From Kiloniella laminariae DSM 19542 (GTDB lineage Bacteria > Pseudomonadota > Alphaproteobacteria > Kiloniellales > Kiloniellaceae): a DNA stretch of 64,000 nt. A program made the translations under genes and the position numbers. This document shows positions 43,877 through 53,236 of this stretch, piece after piece (position 1 is the stretch's first letter; every line of letters begins with the position of its first letter). The stretch covers positions 448,605-512,604 of the forward strand of contig NZ_KB893134.1 in NCBI RefSeq assembly GCF_000374005.1, in the 5' to 3' direction. The notes below the pieces were generated by a model. It worked only from the letters and a program-made list of their open reading frames with translations. It was not told the origin of the DNA and searched no databases.

Positions 43877-44323
43877 ATGTCGCGTTTATCACTTTTTAAC
43901 AGCCCTCTGATGCTTGGTTTTGAGCAGTTTGAGCAGGCCGTTGATATGATTACGAAAACTGCTGCCGATGGCTATCCCCCATACAATGTAGAAAAGATTG
44001 GTGAAAATCGAATTCGCATCACACTGGCTGTGGCGGGTTTTGCGCCTGAAGACATGCAGGTGCAAATTGAAAGCAACCAGCTTGTCATTCGTGGGAAGGC
44101 CAAATCAGACGATGACCGGATTTACCTGCACCGGGGAATTGCGGCCCGTCAGTTTCGCAGAGCCTTTGTTTTGGCAGATGGCATTGAGGTCCAGGATGCA
44201 ACTTTGGACAATGGGCTGTTGCATATTGATCTGGAAAAGCCGCTTGTTGATGTTCCGATCAGGAGCATTGCAATTCAGACCCTGAAAAAGGCACCTAAAA
44301 AGACGATAATTGAAGAAAATTGA
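43877..44323 (+). CDS. Small heat shock protein, Hsp20/IbpA family
   Basis: A 148-residue alpha-crystallin-type chaperone that holds unfolding proteins. The short N-terminal arm includes SPLMLGFEQFEQAVDM, the alpha-crystallin domain runs from about residue 35 to 130 (YNVEKIGENRIRITLAVAGFAPEDMQV, then RQFRRAFVLADGIEV) and ends with GLLHIDLEKPL. A ROSE thermometer and a heat-shock-like promoter precede it, so both transcription and translation should rise with temperature. A DUF1150 gene follows, as is common in alphaproteobacteria. Confidence 0.95.
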   Translation: MSRLSLFNSPLMLGFEQFEQAVDMITKTAADGYPPYNVEKIGENRIRITLAVAGFAPEDMQVQIESNQLVIRGKAKSDDDRIYLHRGIAARQFRRAFVLADGIEVQDATLDNGLLHIDLEKPLVDVPIRSIAIQTLKKAPKKTIIEEN

Positions 44324-44434
44324 TGTAAATTTCTAAAAAAGAAAACGAGTTGATGCTTCCTTAACATTAGGGAAGTATGGTGGCCTTTAGAACAGTTGCC
44401 TTTGAGCTGCACCCTGTAGCAGGCAGAAAGAAGT

Positions 44435-44653
44435 ATGATGGTAAAGCAAGTAATTTCAGAGATTATGACTGAACAGGACATGACGGCCCTGGGATTGGAA
44501 GCTGTGGCTTATGTCAAGGCTGTCGATGTGGACGGAGAGGCTTGCTTTGGTATTTTTGCCGCTGATGGCACAGAAATCACAGTTGTAACCAATCGTGATG
44601 TTGCCTTTGCTGCTGTACGCCAGCAGGATCTGGAGCCCTTGAGTGTGCACTAA
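44435..44653 (+). CDS. DUF1150 family small protein
   Basis: A 72-residue protein of the alphaproteobacterial DUF1150 family: ALGLEAVAYVKAVDVDGEACFGIFAADGTEI followed by NRDVAFAAVRQQDLEPLSVH. The function is unknown; the gene habitually follows an hsp20 gene, and does so here after 111 bases. It may start at the first ATG (44435) or the next one. A terminator follows about 80 bases after the stop. Confidence 0.88.
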   Translation: MMVKQVISEIMTEQDMTALGLEAVAYVKAVDVDGEACFGIFAADGTEITVVTNRDVAFAAVRQQDLEPLSVH

Positions 44654-44735
44654 ACCGTGACGCTTGGGCAGGGGTATTCTCTGTCCTTGTCCGGGAGTGC
44701 TTCTTCTGGCGTTTGGAATAAATTGATGTTTGAAA

Positions 44736-44766
44736 TAAAAAAGGCCCCCTTTCGGGAGCCTTTTTC
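44736..44766. terminator. Bidirectional terminator between DUF1150 gene and ptsN
   Basis: AAAAAGGCCCCC (from 44738) pairs with GGGAGCCTTTTT (ending 44765), one mismatch, loop TTTC. A-rich and T-rich flanks allow use from both sides between the convergent genes. Confidence 0.88.
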
Positions 44767-44780
44767 AGTTTATATCCTTA

Positions 44781-45245
44781 TCAGGCAGCGTGACTTGTTG
44801 CAGTCGCACTCAGAAGAGCATAGATGCCGTCATCACTCTCTGTGCCCCGAAGTTTTTCGCAGGTTGCAGCATCTCTCAAGAGGCGTGACACTCTGGCCAA
44901 GGCTTTGAGATGGTCTGCTCCAGCGGTTTCCGGTGCGAGAAGAAGGCAAATGAGATCTACCGGTTGTTCGTCTATGGAATCAAAGTCGACTGGGCGTTCC
45001 AGCTTGACAAAGAAGCCATAGAGTCGATCAAGGTTTGGCAGTTTCCCGTGAGGAATCGCTATTCCTTGCCCGATACCTGTCGTGCCGAGTTTTTCCCTTT
45101 CAATCAGAACGTCAAAAATATCACGTTCTTCCTGTCCGGTAATTTCCGCGGCACGTTTTGCCATTTCCTGAAGCACTTGCTTCTTGCTGTTGGCACGCAA
45201 GCCGGCGGCCACAGCATTAGGGCCGATAAGGTCGGTTATTTCCAT
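44781..45245 (-). CDS. ptsN: PTS IIA-like nitrogen regulatory protein
   Basis: A 154-residue EIIA-Ntr protein, the end acceptor of the nitrogen PTS. The phosphorylated His66 is in GIGQGIAIPHGKLP, with the typical ELIGPNAVAAGL-type N-terminus and KLERPVDFDSIDEQPVDLICLLLAP. It lies 22 bases after hpf in the conserved string rpoN-hpf-ptsN. In alphaproteobacteria its phosphorylation state influences potassium transport, the stringent response and nitrogen metabolism; no EI-Ntr or NPr gene is in the window. Confidence 0.96.
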   Translation of the reverse strand: MEITDLIGPNAVAAGLRANSKKQVLQEMAKRAAEITGQEERDIFDVLIEREKLGTTGIGQGIAIPHGKLPNLDRLYGFFVKLERPVDFDSIDEQPVDLICLLLAPETAGADHLKALARVSRLLRDAATCEKLRGTESDDGIYALLSATATSHAA

Positions 45246-45267
45246 AGTACAATCAGGTCTTTAGCTG

Positions 45268-45861
45268 TTAATTTCTCTGACTTTTTGTTGGATCAACCCA
45301 GCCAATGTTTCCGTCAGAGCGACGGTAGATCATATTCAGACCACCGTGTTTGCTGTTGCGGAACATCATCGCAGGCAGATCTTCCAGGTCCATCCGCATC
45401 ACGGCGAGACCTGCTGTCAAAGTCGGGATTTCTGTTGGCATTTCTGCCACAATCAAGGGGCTGTTGTCGTCGTTGTTAACGGCATCAACAGCGTCGTCTT
45501 GGTCTTCATCATGCTCGCCAGACAGAATGTAATGCTGGGCATGAGTTGCTTCCTTACCACCTTCTGCATGATCGTCGCGGAGCTTCCGCTTGTGACGACG
45601 CAGGCGTTTTGACAGGCGTTCAGCAGCCAGGTCAAATGCGGGATAGGGTTCGCCAGCCTCACCATTGGCTTCGAGGCGAATATTTTTGCCCACATGGGCA
45701 ACAATTGTTGCCCGATAGAGATAGGCGTTTCTGGACAGGGTGACATTCACATCTATCGCGTCACCAAAATATTTATCCAGTGTTGAGGAAAGGTTTTCTT
45801 CGATATGTGTGCGCAGCGCGTCGCCGACGTCGAGCTGCTTGCCTTTAACGGAAAGCTGCAT
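45268..45861 (-). CDS. hpf: Ribosome hibernation promoting factor (long form)
   Basis: A 197-residue long-form HPF. The N-terminal domain (1-100) has LRTHIEENLSSTLDKYFGDAIDVNVTLSR and the ERLSKRLRRHKRKLRDDH helix. An acidic linker (SGEHDEDQDDAVDAVNNDD) leads to the C-terminal dimer domain ending MDLEDLPAMMFRNSKHGGLNMIYRRSDGNIGWVDP. Long HPFs alone join 70S ribosomes into 100S dimers in stationary phase. It lies about 200 bases after rpoN, which leaves room for its own promoter. Confidence 0.96.
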   Translation of the reverse strand: MQLSVKGKQLDVGDALRTHIEENLSSTLDKYFGDAIDVNVTLSRNAYLYRATIVAHVGKNIRLEANGEAGEPYPAFDLAAERLSKRLRRHKRKLRDDHAEGGKEATHAQHYILSGEHDEDQDDAVDAVNNDDNSPLIVAEMPTEIPTLTAGLAVMRMDLEDLPAMMFRNSKHGGLNMIYRRSDGNIGWVDPTKSQRN

Positions 45862-46067
45862 GTGAACATATTCTCTGAATTGTTAAGGGGTTTTGTGTAA
45901 TGACAATCCGTGCCATTCATGCCCCGCTATCTGGGGCGGCACCATAGTGTCGTCGTCTATTGGAGTCAAGGACAGTAGGTAGAACCATATTTTCCCTCCC
46001 GTTTTCGTAAACGACCTATACAGTATATCACAGTCTTTGGCGCTGGGGAGACTTTGTTACATCTAAA

Positions 46068-47597
46068 TTATAAAGAGAGTGATTTTTCCCGGCGTCTCTG
46101 TACAGATGATGAAATTCCAAGGGCTTCACGATACTTGGCCACGGTCCTCCGGGCGATATCGATCCCTTCCTGCTTCAGTTTGGTCACGAGAGCATCGTCG
46201 GACAGGATTTTTTTACTGTCCTCCTGATCAATCAGGTTCTTGATTCTGTCCCGGACTGCTTCGGAAGAATGGTTGTTCCCGTCTTCTCCGCCAATAGAAG
46301 AGGTGAAAAAATACTTCATTTCATAGGTGCCGCGCGGGGTTACCATATACTTGTTCGAAGTTACCCGGCTCACAGTTGATTCGTGCATCTCGATAACTTC
46401 GGCAATATCCTTGAGGGTCAAAGGTCGCAGAGACTGGACCCCCTTTTGCAGAAACTTTTCCTGCTGCCGGACAATTTCTGATGCGACCTTCATCACCGTG
46501 GTAGCGCGTTGGTGCAGTGCTTTTACCAGCCAGTTCGCCGACTGGATTTGTTCGGAAATATAGGTTTTCTCTTCTTTGGTCCGGGCGAGTTGGGACACGT
46601 TGTTGTAATAGTGATTGTTGATCAGGACTTTTGGCAGGGCGTCTGTATTAAGTTCAACATGCCAGCCCCCAGCACGATCGGGTTTGACAATGACTTCGGG
46701 GATCACTGATTCAACGTCGCTGGTGTCAAACGACGCGGCAGGTCGCGGGTTTAAGGCCCGGATTTCGGCGATCATATCGGTTATGTCTTCGTCATCGACA
46801 TGGCAGACCTTGCGCAAGCCAGCGAGGTCCCTTTTTGCCAGAAGATCCAGATTGTCGAGCAAGGCCTGGATGACTGGATCAAGCCGGTTTTTCTCCCGGA
46901 GCTGGATCGCAAGGCATTCTGCTAGATCTCGGGCACAGATTCCTGAGGGGTCAAAAGTCTGTAGTGTTTGCAAAACACTTTCGATCAACTCGATTTTGCA
47001 GCCGAGCTGTTCTGCCAGTTCCCCAAGATCGGCTTTCATATAACCGGATTCATCAAGGTTATCGATCAGGTGCAGCCCAATGATCCGTTTGGTCGGATCG
47101 TCGATCTCCATCACCAGCTGTTCACGAAGATGAGCGCTTAGAGTAACGGTTTCTTCCAGACGATTTTCAAGCGAGAAGGACTCGTCGTCAAACCGGGTAT
47201 TGCCGCCGGGACCCCAGCTGGAAAAGGAGGTGCTGTCCTCGCTCCACTGGTTGTCGGGACTGCTGTCATAATAGCTGTCGAAATCAGTGTCGAGCGGGGA
47301 CTGGTTACTATCCGGCAGGGTTTCTGCGTTCCCGAGCTCAAGCGAGTCGGGGGAATTGCTGTCGTTGCCGGAAGAAGATTCTGCCGCGGCGTGCAGGTCC
47401 CCGGCCTCGCGTTCCTGCCTCTCGGCGTTACCCGTGCCATCATCCCTGTCTAAAAGCGGGTTCTGTTCCAGTTCCCGTTGAACATATTCAGCCAACTCTA
47501 TATTCGACAGCTGCAGTAATTTGATGGCCTGCTGCAGTTGCGGGGTCATGACGAGGCTTTGACTTTGCCTCAGCTCAAGTCTTTGAGATACCGCCAT
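46068..47597 (-). CDS. rpoN: RNA polymerase sigma-54 factor
   Basis: A 509-residue RpoN. Region I has the Gln-rich QSLVMTPQLQQAIKLLQLSNIELAEYV, region II is a long acidic linker (about 55-135), the core-binding domain follows, and the C-terminal DNA-binding part has the helix-turn-helix VIEMHESTVSRVTSNKYM and the RpoN box IARRTVAKYREALGI. It directs transcription from -24/-12 promoters with an ATP-dependent activator. It lies 10 bases downstream of lptB on the same strand, in an order conserved across proteobacteria. Confidence 0.97.
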   Translation of the reverse strand: MAVSQRLELRQSQSLVMTPQLQQAIKLLQLSNIELAEYVQRELEQNPLLDRDDGTGNAERQEREAGDLHAAAESSSGNDSNSPDSLELGNAETLPDSNQSPLDTDFDSYYDSSPDNQWSEDSTSFSSWGPGGNTRFDDESFSLENRLEETVTLSAHLREQLVMEIDDPTKRIIGLHLIDNLDESGYMKADLGELAEQLGCKIELIESVLQTLQTFDPSGICARDLAECLAIQLREKNRLDPVIQALLDNLDLLAKRDLAGLRKVCHVDDEDITDMIAEIRALNPRPAASFDTSDVESVIPEVIVKPDRAGGWHVELNTDALPKVLINNHYYNNVSQLARTKEEKTYISEQIQSANWLVKALHQRATTVMKVASEIVRQQEKFLQKGVQSLRPLTLKDIAEVIEMHESTVSRVTSNKYMVTPRGTYEMKYFFTSSIGGEDGNNHSSEAVRDRIKNLIDQEDSKKILSDDALVTKLKQEGIDIARRTVAKYREALGISSSVQRRREKSLSL

Positions 47598-47607
47598 AGG
47601 TTAACCT

Positions 47608-48390
47608 TTAGAGGCTAAACCTTTCACCTAAGTAAACGCGACGTACATCGTCGTTATTGACGATCTCGCCAGGAGTGCCTTCCATCAGCACCATGCCATC
47701 GTGAATGATATAGGCCCGGTCCACAATATCCAATGTTTCCCGAACATTATGATCCGTAATTAGGACGCCAATACCCCTGTCTTTGAGGTGCATGACCAGG
47801 TCACGAATATCACCAACTGCAATGGGATCAATCCCGGCCAAGGGTTCATCAAGCAGGATAAAGCTGGGATCGGATGCCAGTGCACGGGCAATTTCGACAC
47901 GACGTCGTTCCCCGCCCGAGAGGGCAATGGCAGGTGTTTTGCGCAGGTGGGTGATGGAAAATTCGGCCATCAGGCTATCAAGTTTGGCTTCCCGCTTGCT
48001 GCGAACCGGCTCGACCACTTCCAGCACACCCCGGATATTCTGTTCCACCGTCAGTCCCCTGAAGATCGATGCTTCCTGAGGCAGGTAGCCAATGCCCATC
48101 CGGGCCCGTCGATACATGGGCAGATCGGTGATGTCCTGGTTGTCCAGGGTGACCCAGCCGGAATCCGGGGCAAGCAGTCCGGTGATAATGTAAAAACTGG
48201 TGGTTTTCCCTGCTCCATTGGGACCGAGGAGGCCGACAATCTCGCCGCGCTGGACCTTCATGGTCACAGCTCTGAGTACGGGGCGTTTCTTGAAGCTTTT
48301 ACCAAGATTTGTTGCAATGAGCCCCTGATTGTCAGCAATCAAGGTTGGCTTGTTTTCCTGGCTCGCGGTGTCGGGATGCTTCTCAGTCAT
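47608..48390 (-). CDS. lptB: LPS export ABC transporter ATP-binding protein
   Basis: A 260-residue ATPase that powers LPS extraction from the inner membrane with LptF/LptG/LptC. Walker A is GPNGAGKT (near residue 55), the signature [16 protein letters not shown], Walker [14 protein letters not shown] and the switch His in [31 protein letters not shown] is the LptB Q-loop region. It follows lptA by 49 bases and precedes rpoN by 10. The lptF and lptG genes are not in this window. Confidence 0.97.
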   Translation of the reverse strand: MTEKHPDTASQENKPTLIADNQGLIATNLGKSFKKRPVLRAVTMKVQRGEIVGLLGPNGAGKTTSFYIITGLLAPDSGWVTLDNQDITDLPMYRRARMGIGYLPQEASIFRGLTVEQNIRGVLEVVEPVRSKREAKLDSLMAEFSITHLRKTPAIALSGGERRRVEIARALASDPSFILLDEPLAGIDPIAVGDIRDLVMHLKDRGIGVLITDHNVRETLDIVDRAYIIHDGMVLMEGTPGEIVNNDDVRRVYLGERFSL

Positions 48391-48439
48391 TAAATTTGTT
48401 TGCCGTTAAAAGTGGTGCCGCGTAAATATCTTGAATGTA

Positions 48440-49267
48440 TCAGGGTTTCTTTTTCTTACTGGAGGGAAGGATGAGGCCTGTTACGGGTTTGCCACCTGCG
48501 CTGGTCAGCTTGCTGACACCTGTAGCAAGATTGAATTCAGCCTGATCCCCGTTCATCTGGTTTTCCCCCTGGGTTATCTTGACATTACCGATGAGGTTCG
48601 CCAACTCCTTCTTGACATAATAGATGCCTTTGTCACCGGTCGCGTATTCAGTTTTGGTTGCAACCCGGACATCACCAAAGGCGTCAATACGTTCGATTTC
48701 CAGTTTTTCCTGAGCATTTTTAACGAAGTGAGCCGTCAGAATATTACCGTGAACCCTTTTGTCTTCGCGGATCGCAACAGCATTGCCGCGGGCAACGGCG
48801 AGCTGCTTTGCTTCCCAATATTCCAGGCTATCTCTGGCCGTAATGGTATCGGCCCCACTGATCATGCGCAGGTCTTTGCCTGTGAGGACCATGACCTGCT
48901 GATCGATATCGTAAACGCCATTGTCGCCATAAGCGGTTTCCCCAGGTGAAATGATCTGAACGTTGCCAACGGCATCGACCCTGTAGATTTCGGTTCCGCC
49001 TTCTGCGCCTTCGCGGTAATGGGCGATCAGTTGGTCGCCACGAACCTCCAGCTCGCCCTGTGCCGCACGGGCGTTGCCACTGGCGACGTACTGTTTCTTG
49101 TCCCGGCGCCATTCAATCCCTTCATCGGCATTGATTTCAAGCGGTTCTTTGCCCTGACCCAGGCCTTCGGTCAATCCCTGCGCCAGAGATGCAGTGTGTG
49201 GTGCAAGTGCCAGGAAGAACGCGATTGCCGCTGTGACCGGAAGAATGGCCGATGTTAGGCGCCTCAT
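48440..49267 (-). CDS. lptA: LPS transport periplasmic protein LptA
   Basis: A 275-residue periplasmic protein with a signal peptide (about residues 8-30, SLAQG region) and an OstA-like beta-jellyroll domain that forms the bridge for LPS across the periplasm. Strands such as KEPLEINADEGIEWRRDKKQYVASGNARAAQGELEVRGDQLIAHY and later repeats of GNVQI and GDVRV are visible. It ends in a basic KKKKP tail. It is longer than E. coli LptA (185), as usual in alphaproteobacteria. Its start overlaps the lptC stop by four bases (ATGA). Confidence 0.93.
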   Translation of the reverse strand: MRRLTSAILPVTAAIAFFLALAPHTASLAQGLTEGLGQGKEPLEINADEGIEWRRDKKQYVASGNARAAQGELEVRGDQLIAHYREGAEGGTEIYRVDAVGNVQIISPGETAYGDNGVYDIDQQVMVLTGKDLRMISGADTITARDSLEYWEAKQLAVARGNAVAIREDKRVHGNILTAHFVKNAQEKLEIERIDAFGDVRVATKTEYATGDKGIYYVKKELANLIGNVKITQGENQMNGDQAEFNLATGVSKLTSAGGKPVTGLILPSSKKKKP

Positions 49268-49980
49268 TTTTTTAACGTCTCCTGTGCGTCGGAAAGAATG
49301 ACCAGCCGGCTCTTTCCGGTGAAGGTGATACGCTGTCCCCGGTCTGTAATGACAAAGCCTTCTGACACGACTGTTCCGGCTGGACCGTGTCCGTTGACTT
49401 CACTCTGACCATAGGCCGAGCCTGCATTCACATCAATCATGGCTTCTTGGGTTATGATTTCAAAGCCTTGATCCTGAAAGATATTCACGTTTCCATCAAG
49501 GGTGAGGTATTTTGCATCCTTGTCGTAGAGCCCGGAACGGGCAGACAGTGCGATCCAGCTGCCGTCCTGTAAGGAAATATCTGCCTTGGGCAGTGTGAGG
49601 AAGATCTCGTTTTCCCGTTCGCGGGACTGTTCGGCCAGGTCGGCGATAATGGTGTAGGGTTGCTCCTGATCATCAAGACCAAGGTATTTGGGATTGAGCG
49701 CGCTGAGTGTATCAGGTGCATCGCCAAGAATGCTTTTGCCGATGGCTGTACCCTCTGCGATGACCTGTTCTTCAAGCTGGGGCCAGACGATAACCAGCAG
49801 GATCAGGATGATGGCAAAAAAAGGCAGAGCGATTTTGGCGATGCTGACAAAAACGCTGTAGCCATTTTTCCCAGAAAAACTGGGTGGTTTTACAGCTTCA
49901 GGGATAGTGACTGCCGCGGGGGAGGCGGTGGTGGCCGGCGCCTGGTTCTTTGCGGAAGTTTTTGAGGACATTTTTTCCAT
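49264..49980 (-). CDS. lptC: LPS export protein LptC
   Basis: A 238-residue bitopic protein. A cytosolic Ala/Pro-rich head (about 1-45) precedes one membrane helix (IAKIALPFFAIILILLVIVWP, about 48-68), and the rest is a periplasmic OstA-like jellyroll that hands LPS from LptB2FG to LptA. It lies six bases after kdsD and overlaps lptA. The order kdsD-lptC-lptA-lptB links KDO precursor synthesis to LPS export. Confidence 0.92.
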   Translation of the reverse strand: MEKMSSKTSAKNQAPATTASPAAVTIPEAVKPPSFSGKNGYSVFVSIAKIALPFFAIILILLVIVWPQLEEQVIAEGTAIGKSILGDAPDTLSALNPKYLGLDDQEQPYTIIADLAEQSRERENEIFLTLPKADISLQDGSWIALSARSGLYDKDAKYLTLDGNVNIFQDQGFEIITQEAMIDVNAGSAYGQSEVNGHGPAGTVVSEGFVITDRGQRITFTGKSRLVILSDAQETLKK

Positions 49981-49986
49981 TGTGCC

Positions 49987-50991
49987 TCAGGCAATTCCGG
50001 CGCGAAGGCAGTCATGGATGTGAATGATACCGACTGGCCGCTGGTTGTCTGTGACAAAAAGGCTGGTGATGGAGCTTTCATTCATCTGTCCCAGTGCCTC
50101 GGCGGCGAGGGCTGCGGGGCGGGTTGTTTTGGGTGAAGCGGTCATCACGTCTTCGGCTGTCATGGCAAGGATGTCAGAATCCATATGTCGACGCAGATCT
50201 CCATCGGTCACAATGCCCTTTAAAAGGCCTGCGGCATCGGTAACGCCAATGCAGCCGAAAGCCTTTTGAGTCATGATGAGAATGGTTTCCGACATGCGGG
50301 TGTCACCAGAGCAGAGTGGCAGGTCTTCGCCGTGCATAAGGTCGGACACCTTGAGCAGCTTTGTCCCGAGTGCGCCGCCGGGATGGAAAACCTTGAAGTC
50401 CTGTGCCTTGAAATCCTTTTGTTCCAGCAAGGCGACAGCAAGTGCATCGCCCAGAGCGAGAGACATGGTCGTCGAAGTCGTTGGAGCAAGCCCGTGGGGG
50501 CAGGCCTCGGGCAGATTCGGCAAGATCAGAGCGACATCTGCAGCCTCTGCAAGGGCAGAAACTTTGCGGCCAGTCATGGCAATCAGGGGAATCCCATATC
50601 GACGTGTATAGGTGATCAGATCGCCCAGCTCGGCAGTGTTGCCGGAATTGGACATCGCCAGTACGGCATCATTGCGGGTGATCATGCCGAGATCCCCGTG
50701 GCTGGCTTCGCCGGGATGAACAAAGGAAGCCGGTGTGCCTGTTGAAGCCAGCGAGGCTGCAATTTTCCGGGCGATATGTCCGCTTTTTCCCATACCGGTA
50801 ATGATCACGCGCCCGGTTACAGCCATCAGGATTTCGATTGCTTTCGTGAAGCTGTCATCAAGCTCCTGACTCAAGGTGTGTATGGCTGTGGCCTCCAGCT
50901 CAAGTACGCGCCGGGCCGAGATCAGGGCTTGTGAACTGTCAGATTTTTGTTGCGACATTTCTGGCTCGATATTGCGAACTCTATTGACCAT
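49987..50991 (-). CDS. kdsD: D-arabinose 5-phosphate isomerase
   Basis: A 334-residue enzyme interconverting ribulose 5-phosphate and arabinose 5-phosphate, the first step of KDO synthesis. The SIS domain has VIITGMGKSGHIARKIAASLASTGTPASFVHPGEASHGDLG and AMSNSGNTAEL; two CBS domains follow (about 215-330). The start at 50991 is poorly supported by a ribosome binding site; ATG 50958, giving MSQQKSD, is an equally fair choice. It lies first in the LPS string, about 170 bases after rnd. Confidence 0.94.
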   Translation of the reverse strand: MVNRVRNIEPEMSQQKSDSSQALISARRVLELEATAIHTLSQELDDSFTKAIEILMAVTGRVIITGMGKSGHIARKIAASLASTGTPASFVHPGEASHGDLGMITRNDAVLAMSNSGNTAELGDLITYTRRYGIPLIAMTGRKVSALAEAADVALILPNLPEACPHGLAPTTSTTMSLALGDALAVALLEQKDFKAQDFKVFHPGGALGTKLLKVSDLMHGEDLPLCSGDTRMSETILIMTQKAFGCIGVTDAAGLLKGIVTDGDLRRHMDSDILAMTAEDVMTASPKTTRPAALAAEALGQMNESSITSLFVTDNQRPVGIIHIHDCLRAGIA

Positions 50992-51165
50992 TTTCTATAC
51001 TTGCTACTCAGGCGCCCCACAGGAAGCGATGGTTGGGTCTATATCAGGACCATTGGTAACACGGAAAACATCAGCAAGTAAAACTGCCTCGCCGAGAAAA
51101 TGCCGCTAAATGATGACCATATAAAGGCGGTCATCTGCGTGAAGATGTCTCAGGGGAGGGTATTT

Positions 51166-51789
51166 TTACGCGTGAGCAAAAATATCACTCTCCGGCCAAC
51201 CGGCGAGATCAAGCTTTGCGCGCCAGGGGAGGAATTGAAAACAGGCACGGGCCATTTCCAGCCGTCCCTCGCGTGCCAGCCGCTGATCGAGGATCTCAAC
51301 CATTTTATGGAGGTAAAGGACATCAGAAGCAGCGTAGTTCAGCTGATCCTGAGAGAGATCAGATGCCCCCCAGTCTGATGACTGTTGCTGCTTGGAGATA
51401 TCGACACCAAGAAGCTCGCGGCAGAGTTCTTTGAGTCCGTGGCGGTCCGTGTAGGTGCGAATGAGTTTGGAGGCAATCTTGGTGCAGTATACGGGATTGC
51501 AGGTTACGCCGAGATAGCGTTCGATTGCGGCAAGATCAAACCGGGCAAAATGAAAGATCTTGGTGACATCCTGGTTGGTAAAGAGCGCGCGGAGATTGGG
51601 GGCGTCATAGTTGCCGTCTTTGAACTGGACGAGATGGCAAACGCCGTCTCCTGCAGAGAGCTGAACCAGACACAAGCGATCACGTGATAAATTGAGGCCC
51701 ATCGTTTCCGAGTCAACAGCAACAGAGCCGCCAAAGTCTATGCCGTCTGGCAGGTCTGTCTGATGCAGATGGATTGTAACTTCACTCAC
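51166..51789 (-). CDS. rnd: Ribonuclease D-type 3'-5' exonuclease
   Basis: A 207-residue protein with only the DEDDy exonuclease domain. The acidic motifs are VAVDSETMGL (motif I, Asp and Glu), FHFARFDLAAIERYL (motif II) and LNYAASDVLYLHKM (motif III with Tyr and Asp). The HRDC domains of E. coli RNase D are missing, which is usual for this short alphaproteobacterial form. It would trim 3' ends of small RNAs and tRNAs. Its position just upstream of kdsD on the same strand is conserved in this group. Confidence 0.92.
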   Translation of the reverse strand: MSEVTIHLHQTDLPDGIDFGGSVAVDSETMGLNLSRDRLCLVQLSAGDGVCHLVQFKDGNYDAPNLRALFTNQDVTKIFHFARFDLAAIERYLGVTCNPVYCTKIASKLIRTYTDRHGLKELCRELLGVDISKQQQSSDWGASDLSQDQLNYAASDVLYLHKMVEILDQRLAREGRLEMARACFQFLPWRAKLDLAGWPESDIFAHA

Positions 51790-52021
51790 GTATCTCTCCC
51801 GGGTTGCCGTATGGTGCAGGACTGTATGATGCCTGTTTCGCTTCGGTCTCGATTACAAATATGGGCTGCATTCTCTCTGGCGGGATGATTCTGTCAAGTG
51901 AACATCCGTCTTGTTCCTATGTTACTGCGGCTTGTTAGGAAAAAGCCAGCCCAATGCTGTATAGTAGGTCTTCACGAGAGGAACTGCAGGTTTGAACAGT
52001 TAACACAACGGCAGGGCGAAG

Positions 52022-52972
52022 ATGCGAGAACTGAAACGAAGAGAAGAGCAGGTTGTTACAATATTTGGCGGATCGGGTTTTATCGGGCGTTACGTTGTGG
52101 CCGTGCTGGCGCGTGACGGATGGCGGATCAGGGTTGCTGTCCGGGACCCGCAAAAAGCGGCTTTTCTGAAAGCCTGTGGTGATGTCGGACAAGTTGTTCC
52201 CCTTGCGGTCGATGTATCCGACCCGGCATCAGTTGCCCGAATTATTCAGGGCAGTTCTGTCGTTATCAATTTGATCGGAATTCTTCTGGAACAGGGAAAG
52301 CAGCGCTTTGATCTGCTTCAGTCCAAAGTACCGGGTATTATTGCTGTGGCAGCACGGGAGGCCGGTGCGAAGGCCCTGATCCAGATGTCCGCCATTGGGG
52401 CTGATTTGAACTCGACATCCAGATACGGGCAAAGCAAAGCGGAAGGGGAGGCCGCGGCGCGGATGGCTTTTCCGTCTGCTGTGATTGTTCGACCCAGTAT
52501 TGTTTTTGGCCCCGAGGATGATTTTTTTAACCGCTTTGCAAAGATGGCACAGGTCAGTCCGTTTCTGCCTCTGGTGGGCGGTGGGCATAACCGGTTTCAA
52601 CCCGTTTATGTAGGGGATGTTGCTAAGGCTGTCCGGCAGATTGTTCTGCAGCCGGAAAAATATTCAGGAGAGATCTGTGAATTGGGTGGTCCGCGAGTGA
52701 TGACATTCCGGGAGTGCCTTGAGTTGTTGTTGCGGGTAACCGGATTGAACAGATTATTGGTCAACCTGCCCTTCTGGCTGGCAAGGGTGATGTCGATTTT
52801 TATGACTGTTTTGCCAAACCCGCCTCTGACACTGGATCAACTGAGAATGCTTGAGAAGGACAACATTACGTCTGATCACGTGAAGAATTTTGGCGATCTG
52901 GGCATAAGGCCTGTAGATCCAATTTTAATCGTGCCTGGATATCTTTCGCAATATCGCCGTGGTGGAAGATAA
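52022..52972 (+). CDS. NDUFA9-like NAD(P)-binding SDR protein
   Basis: A 316-residue atypical short-chain dehydrogenase like the complex I accessory subunit NDUFA9 of mitochondria and alphaproteobacteria. The Rossmann motif is VTIFGGSGFIGRYVVAVLARDGW (about residues 12-34). IQMSAIGADLNSTSRYGQSKAEGE holds the Tyr-x3-Lys-like segment, and RPSIVFGPEDDFFNRFA follows. It is thought to stabilise complex I rather than catalyse. ATG 52022 has AGGGCGAAG upstream. It is divergent from rnd. Confidence 0.88.
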   Translation: MRELKRREEQVVTIFGGSGFIGRYVVAVLARDGWRIRVAVRDPQKAAFLKACGDVGQVVPLAVDVSDPASVARIIQGSSVVINLIGILLEQGKQRFDLLQSKVPGIIAVAAREAGAKALIQMSAIGADLNSTSRYGQSKAEGEAAARMAFPSAVIVRPSIVFGPEDDFFNRFAKMAQVSPFLPLVGGGHNRFQPVYVGDVAKAVRQIVLQPEKYSGEICELGGPRVMTFRECLELLLRVTGLNRLLVNLPFWLARVMSIFMTVLPNPPLTLDQLRMLEKDNITSDHVKNFGDLGIRPVDPILIVPGYLSQYRRGGR

Positions 52973-53236
52973 TTTCTGAATAAGAGTTTTAGTTTATATA
53001 TCTTATTGAAATTTAATAAAAATAAAAGTCTCAAAATGGAACTAAATTAAGTAATTTTTATCAGGAATTTTGATTTTTCATTGTGTTATTTTGAGTGTTA
53101 TTGACATTTAGGTCAAATATGATTACCTATATTGCCTATCGGTCAAAGCTATTCAATTAAAGAATCGGGTATCAAGAGGCGTAAAGCCCTTTGCAAGCTA
53201 CGGTATGAAGCCTTGCGCCCGCTGCGGGAGAGATAC

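Noticed and set aside
45900-45916. TGGCACG on the minus strand before hpf, resembling a sigma-54 -24 element
   Set aside because: The -12 TTGCA part is missing at the right spacing (GTCAT instead), so a sigma-54 promoter is not supported although rpoN is the neighbour.
52973-53236. tRNA or small RNA gene in the AT-rich region before gltD
   Set aside because: No cloverleaf or conserved T-loop, and no terminator-ended hairpin; it reads as a promoter region.
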